NCBI RefSeq assembly: GCF_001437155.1
Contig: NZ_JQAR01000001.1
Coordinates: 151,170-215,169, forward strand
Direction: 5' to 3'
Length of the DNA: 64,000 nucleotides
Source of the DNA: Liquorilactobacillus mali
GTDB lineage: Bacteria; Bacillota; Bacilli; Lactobacillales; Lactobacillaceae
Shown here: piece after piece, positions 63,831 through 64,000 of the stretch
Layout of the letters: every line of letters begins with the position of its first letter
Position numbering within the stretch: position 1 is the stretch's first letter
Translations under genes and position numbers: made by a program
Notes under the pieces: generated by a model
What the model was told of the DNA's origin: nothing
What the model saw: the letters and a program-made list of their open reading frames with translations, nothing else
The model's database searches: none

Positions 63831-64000
63831 TAATGTGAAATCAAATGTGTGGCTTGAATTATCGTCGTCGTAGTTATCGGTCTCATAGTTGCCATCAATT
63901 TTAGCTCTTATAGATTTTAGATTTGATGTGTCTTTTATAGGAACGGGAGTGTCAAGAAGTTTGTGTAAATGGGAATACCTTTCCCCTGTAAAATTAAACC
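63831..64000 (-). CDS. 3' end of an unidentified gene, cut by the window edge
   Basis: An open frame runs from the right edge for 55 codons to a stop at 63831, followed by a terminator. The visible C-terminus is hydrophilic and acidic near the end (ETDNYDDDNSSHTF). It is too short to identify. Being upstream of an integrase on the same strand, it probably belongs to the same mobile element. The ~170 bases between it and the integrase show nothing I can name. Confidence 0.5.

Overview
This is a chromosomal window from a low-GC Gram-positive bacterium of the order Lactobacillales, most likely family Lactobacillaceae (the Ligilactobacillus/Liquorilactobacillus side is my tentative placement). 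The reasons are the AT-rich DNA, strong GGAGG ribosome-binding sites, many TTG/GTG starts, and gene neighbourhoods typical of lactobacilli: comEC-holA-rpsT-rpsO, RNase J2-tuf-tig-clpX, recU-pbp1A/ypsA-gpsB-rnpB-RNA methylase, tdk-prfA-prmC-tsaC-upp-atpBEFHAGDC-DUF1146-murA-mbl, and sufCDSUB. Nearly all of it is core genome. The clearest accessory DNA is at the extreme right end.

Layout. 1-4.2 kb: DNA uptake (comEC), DNA polymerase III delta (holA), ribosomal proteins S20 and S15. 4.3-8.0 kb: lysine/diaminopimelate genes asd-dapA, then an RNase J2-type nuclease. 8.1-15.1 kb: TPR-like protein, EF-Tu, trigger factor, ClpX, 6-phosphogluconate dehydrogenase. 15.3-20.3 kb: an ArlRS/CovRS-like two-component system, a class A sortase, a membrane-anchored DNA/RNA nuclease and a CPBP intramembrane protease. 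20.6-26.3 kb: PBP1A with a long serine tail and RecU (minus strand), then YpsA, GpsB, RNase P RNA and a THUMP-domain RNA methylase. 26.4-32.7 kb: RNase H-like protein, EbsA-like protein, fhs, a 0.5 kb intergenic region with RNA-like structure in front of an unrecognised 99-aa gene, the wreck of a small holin-like toxin gene, a divergent MTHFR paired with an unrecognised TIM-barrel protein, and a HAD phosphatase. 32.8-40.2 kb: small unknowns, an MFS efflux pump, a phosphatase, a serine hydrolase, manA, and the cell-wall amidation pair murT-gatD. 40.5-51.8 kb: tdk, prfA, prmC, tsaC, upp and the complete F1Fo-ATPase operon. 51.9-56.6 kb: DUF1146, murA, mbl, yidD, DUF2969, rodA. 56.7-62.4 kb: Spx/ArsC-like protein and the SUF iron-sulfur operon. 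62.5-64 kb: a broken tyrosine integrase and the edge of another element gene.

Functionally the window is rich in envelope growth (PBP1A, GpsB, MurT/GatD, MurA, Mbl, RodA, sortase) and in translation and protein quality control. No intact novel defence or biosynthetic system was found. The observations most worth a second look are the possible three-way-junction RNA near 29.4 kb, the decayed type I toxin near 30.0 kb, the MTHFR/TIM-barrel pair, the CTG-start RNase H-like gene, the dispersed hairpin-terminator family, the operator-like sites ahead of the atp operon, and the triply damaged integrase.
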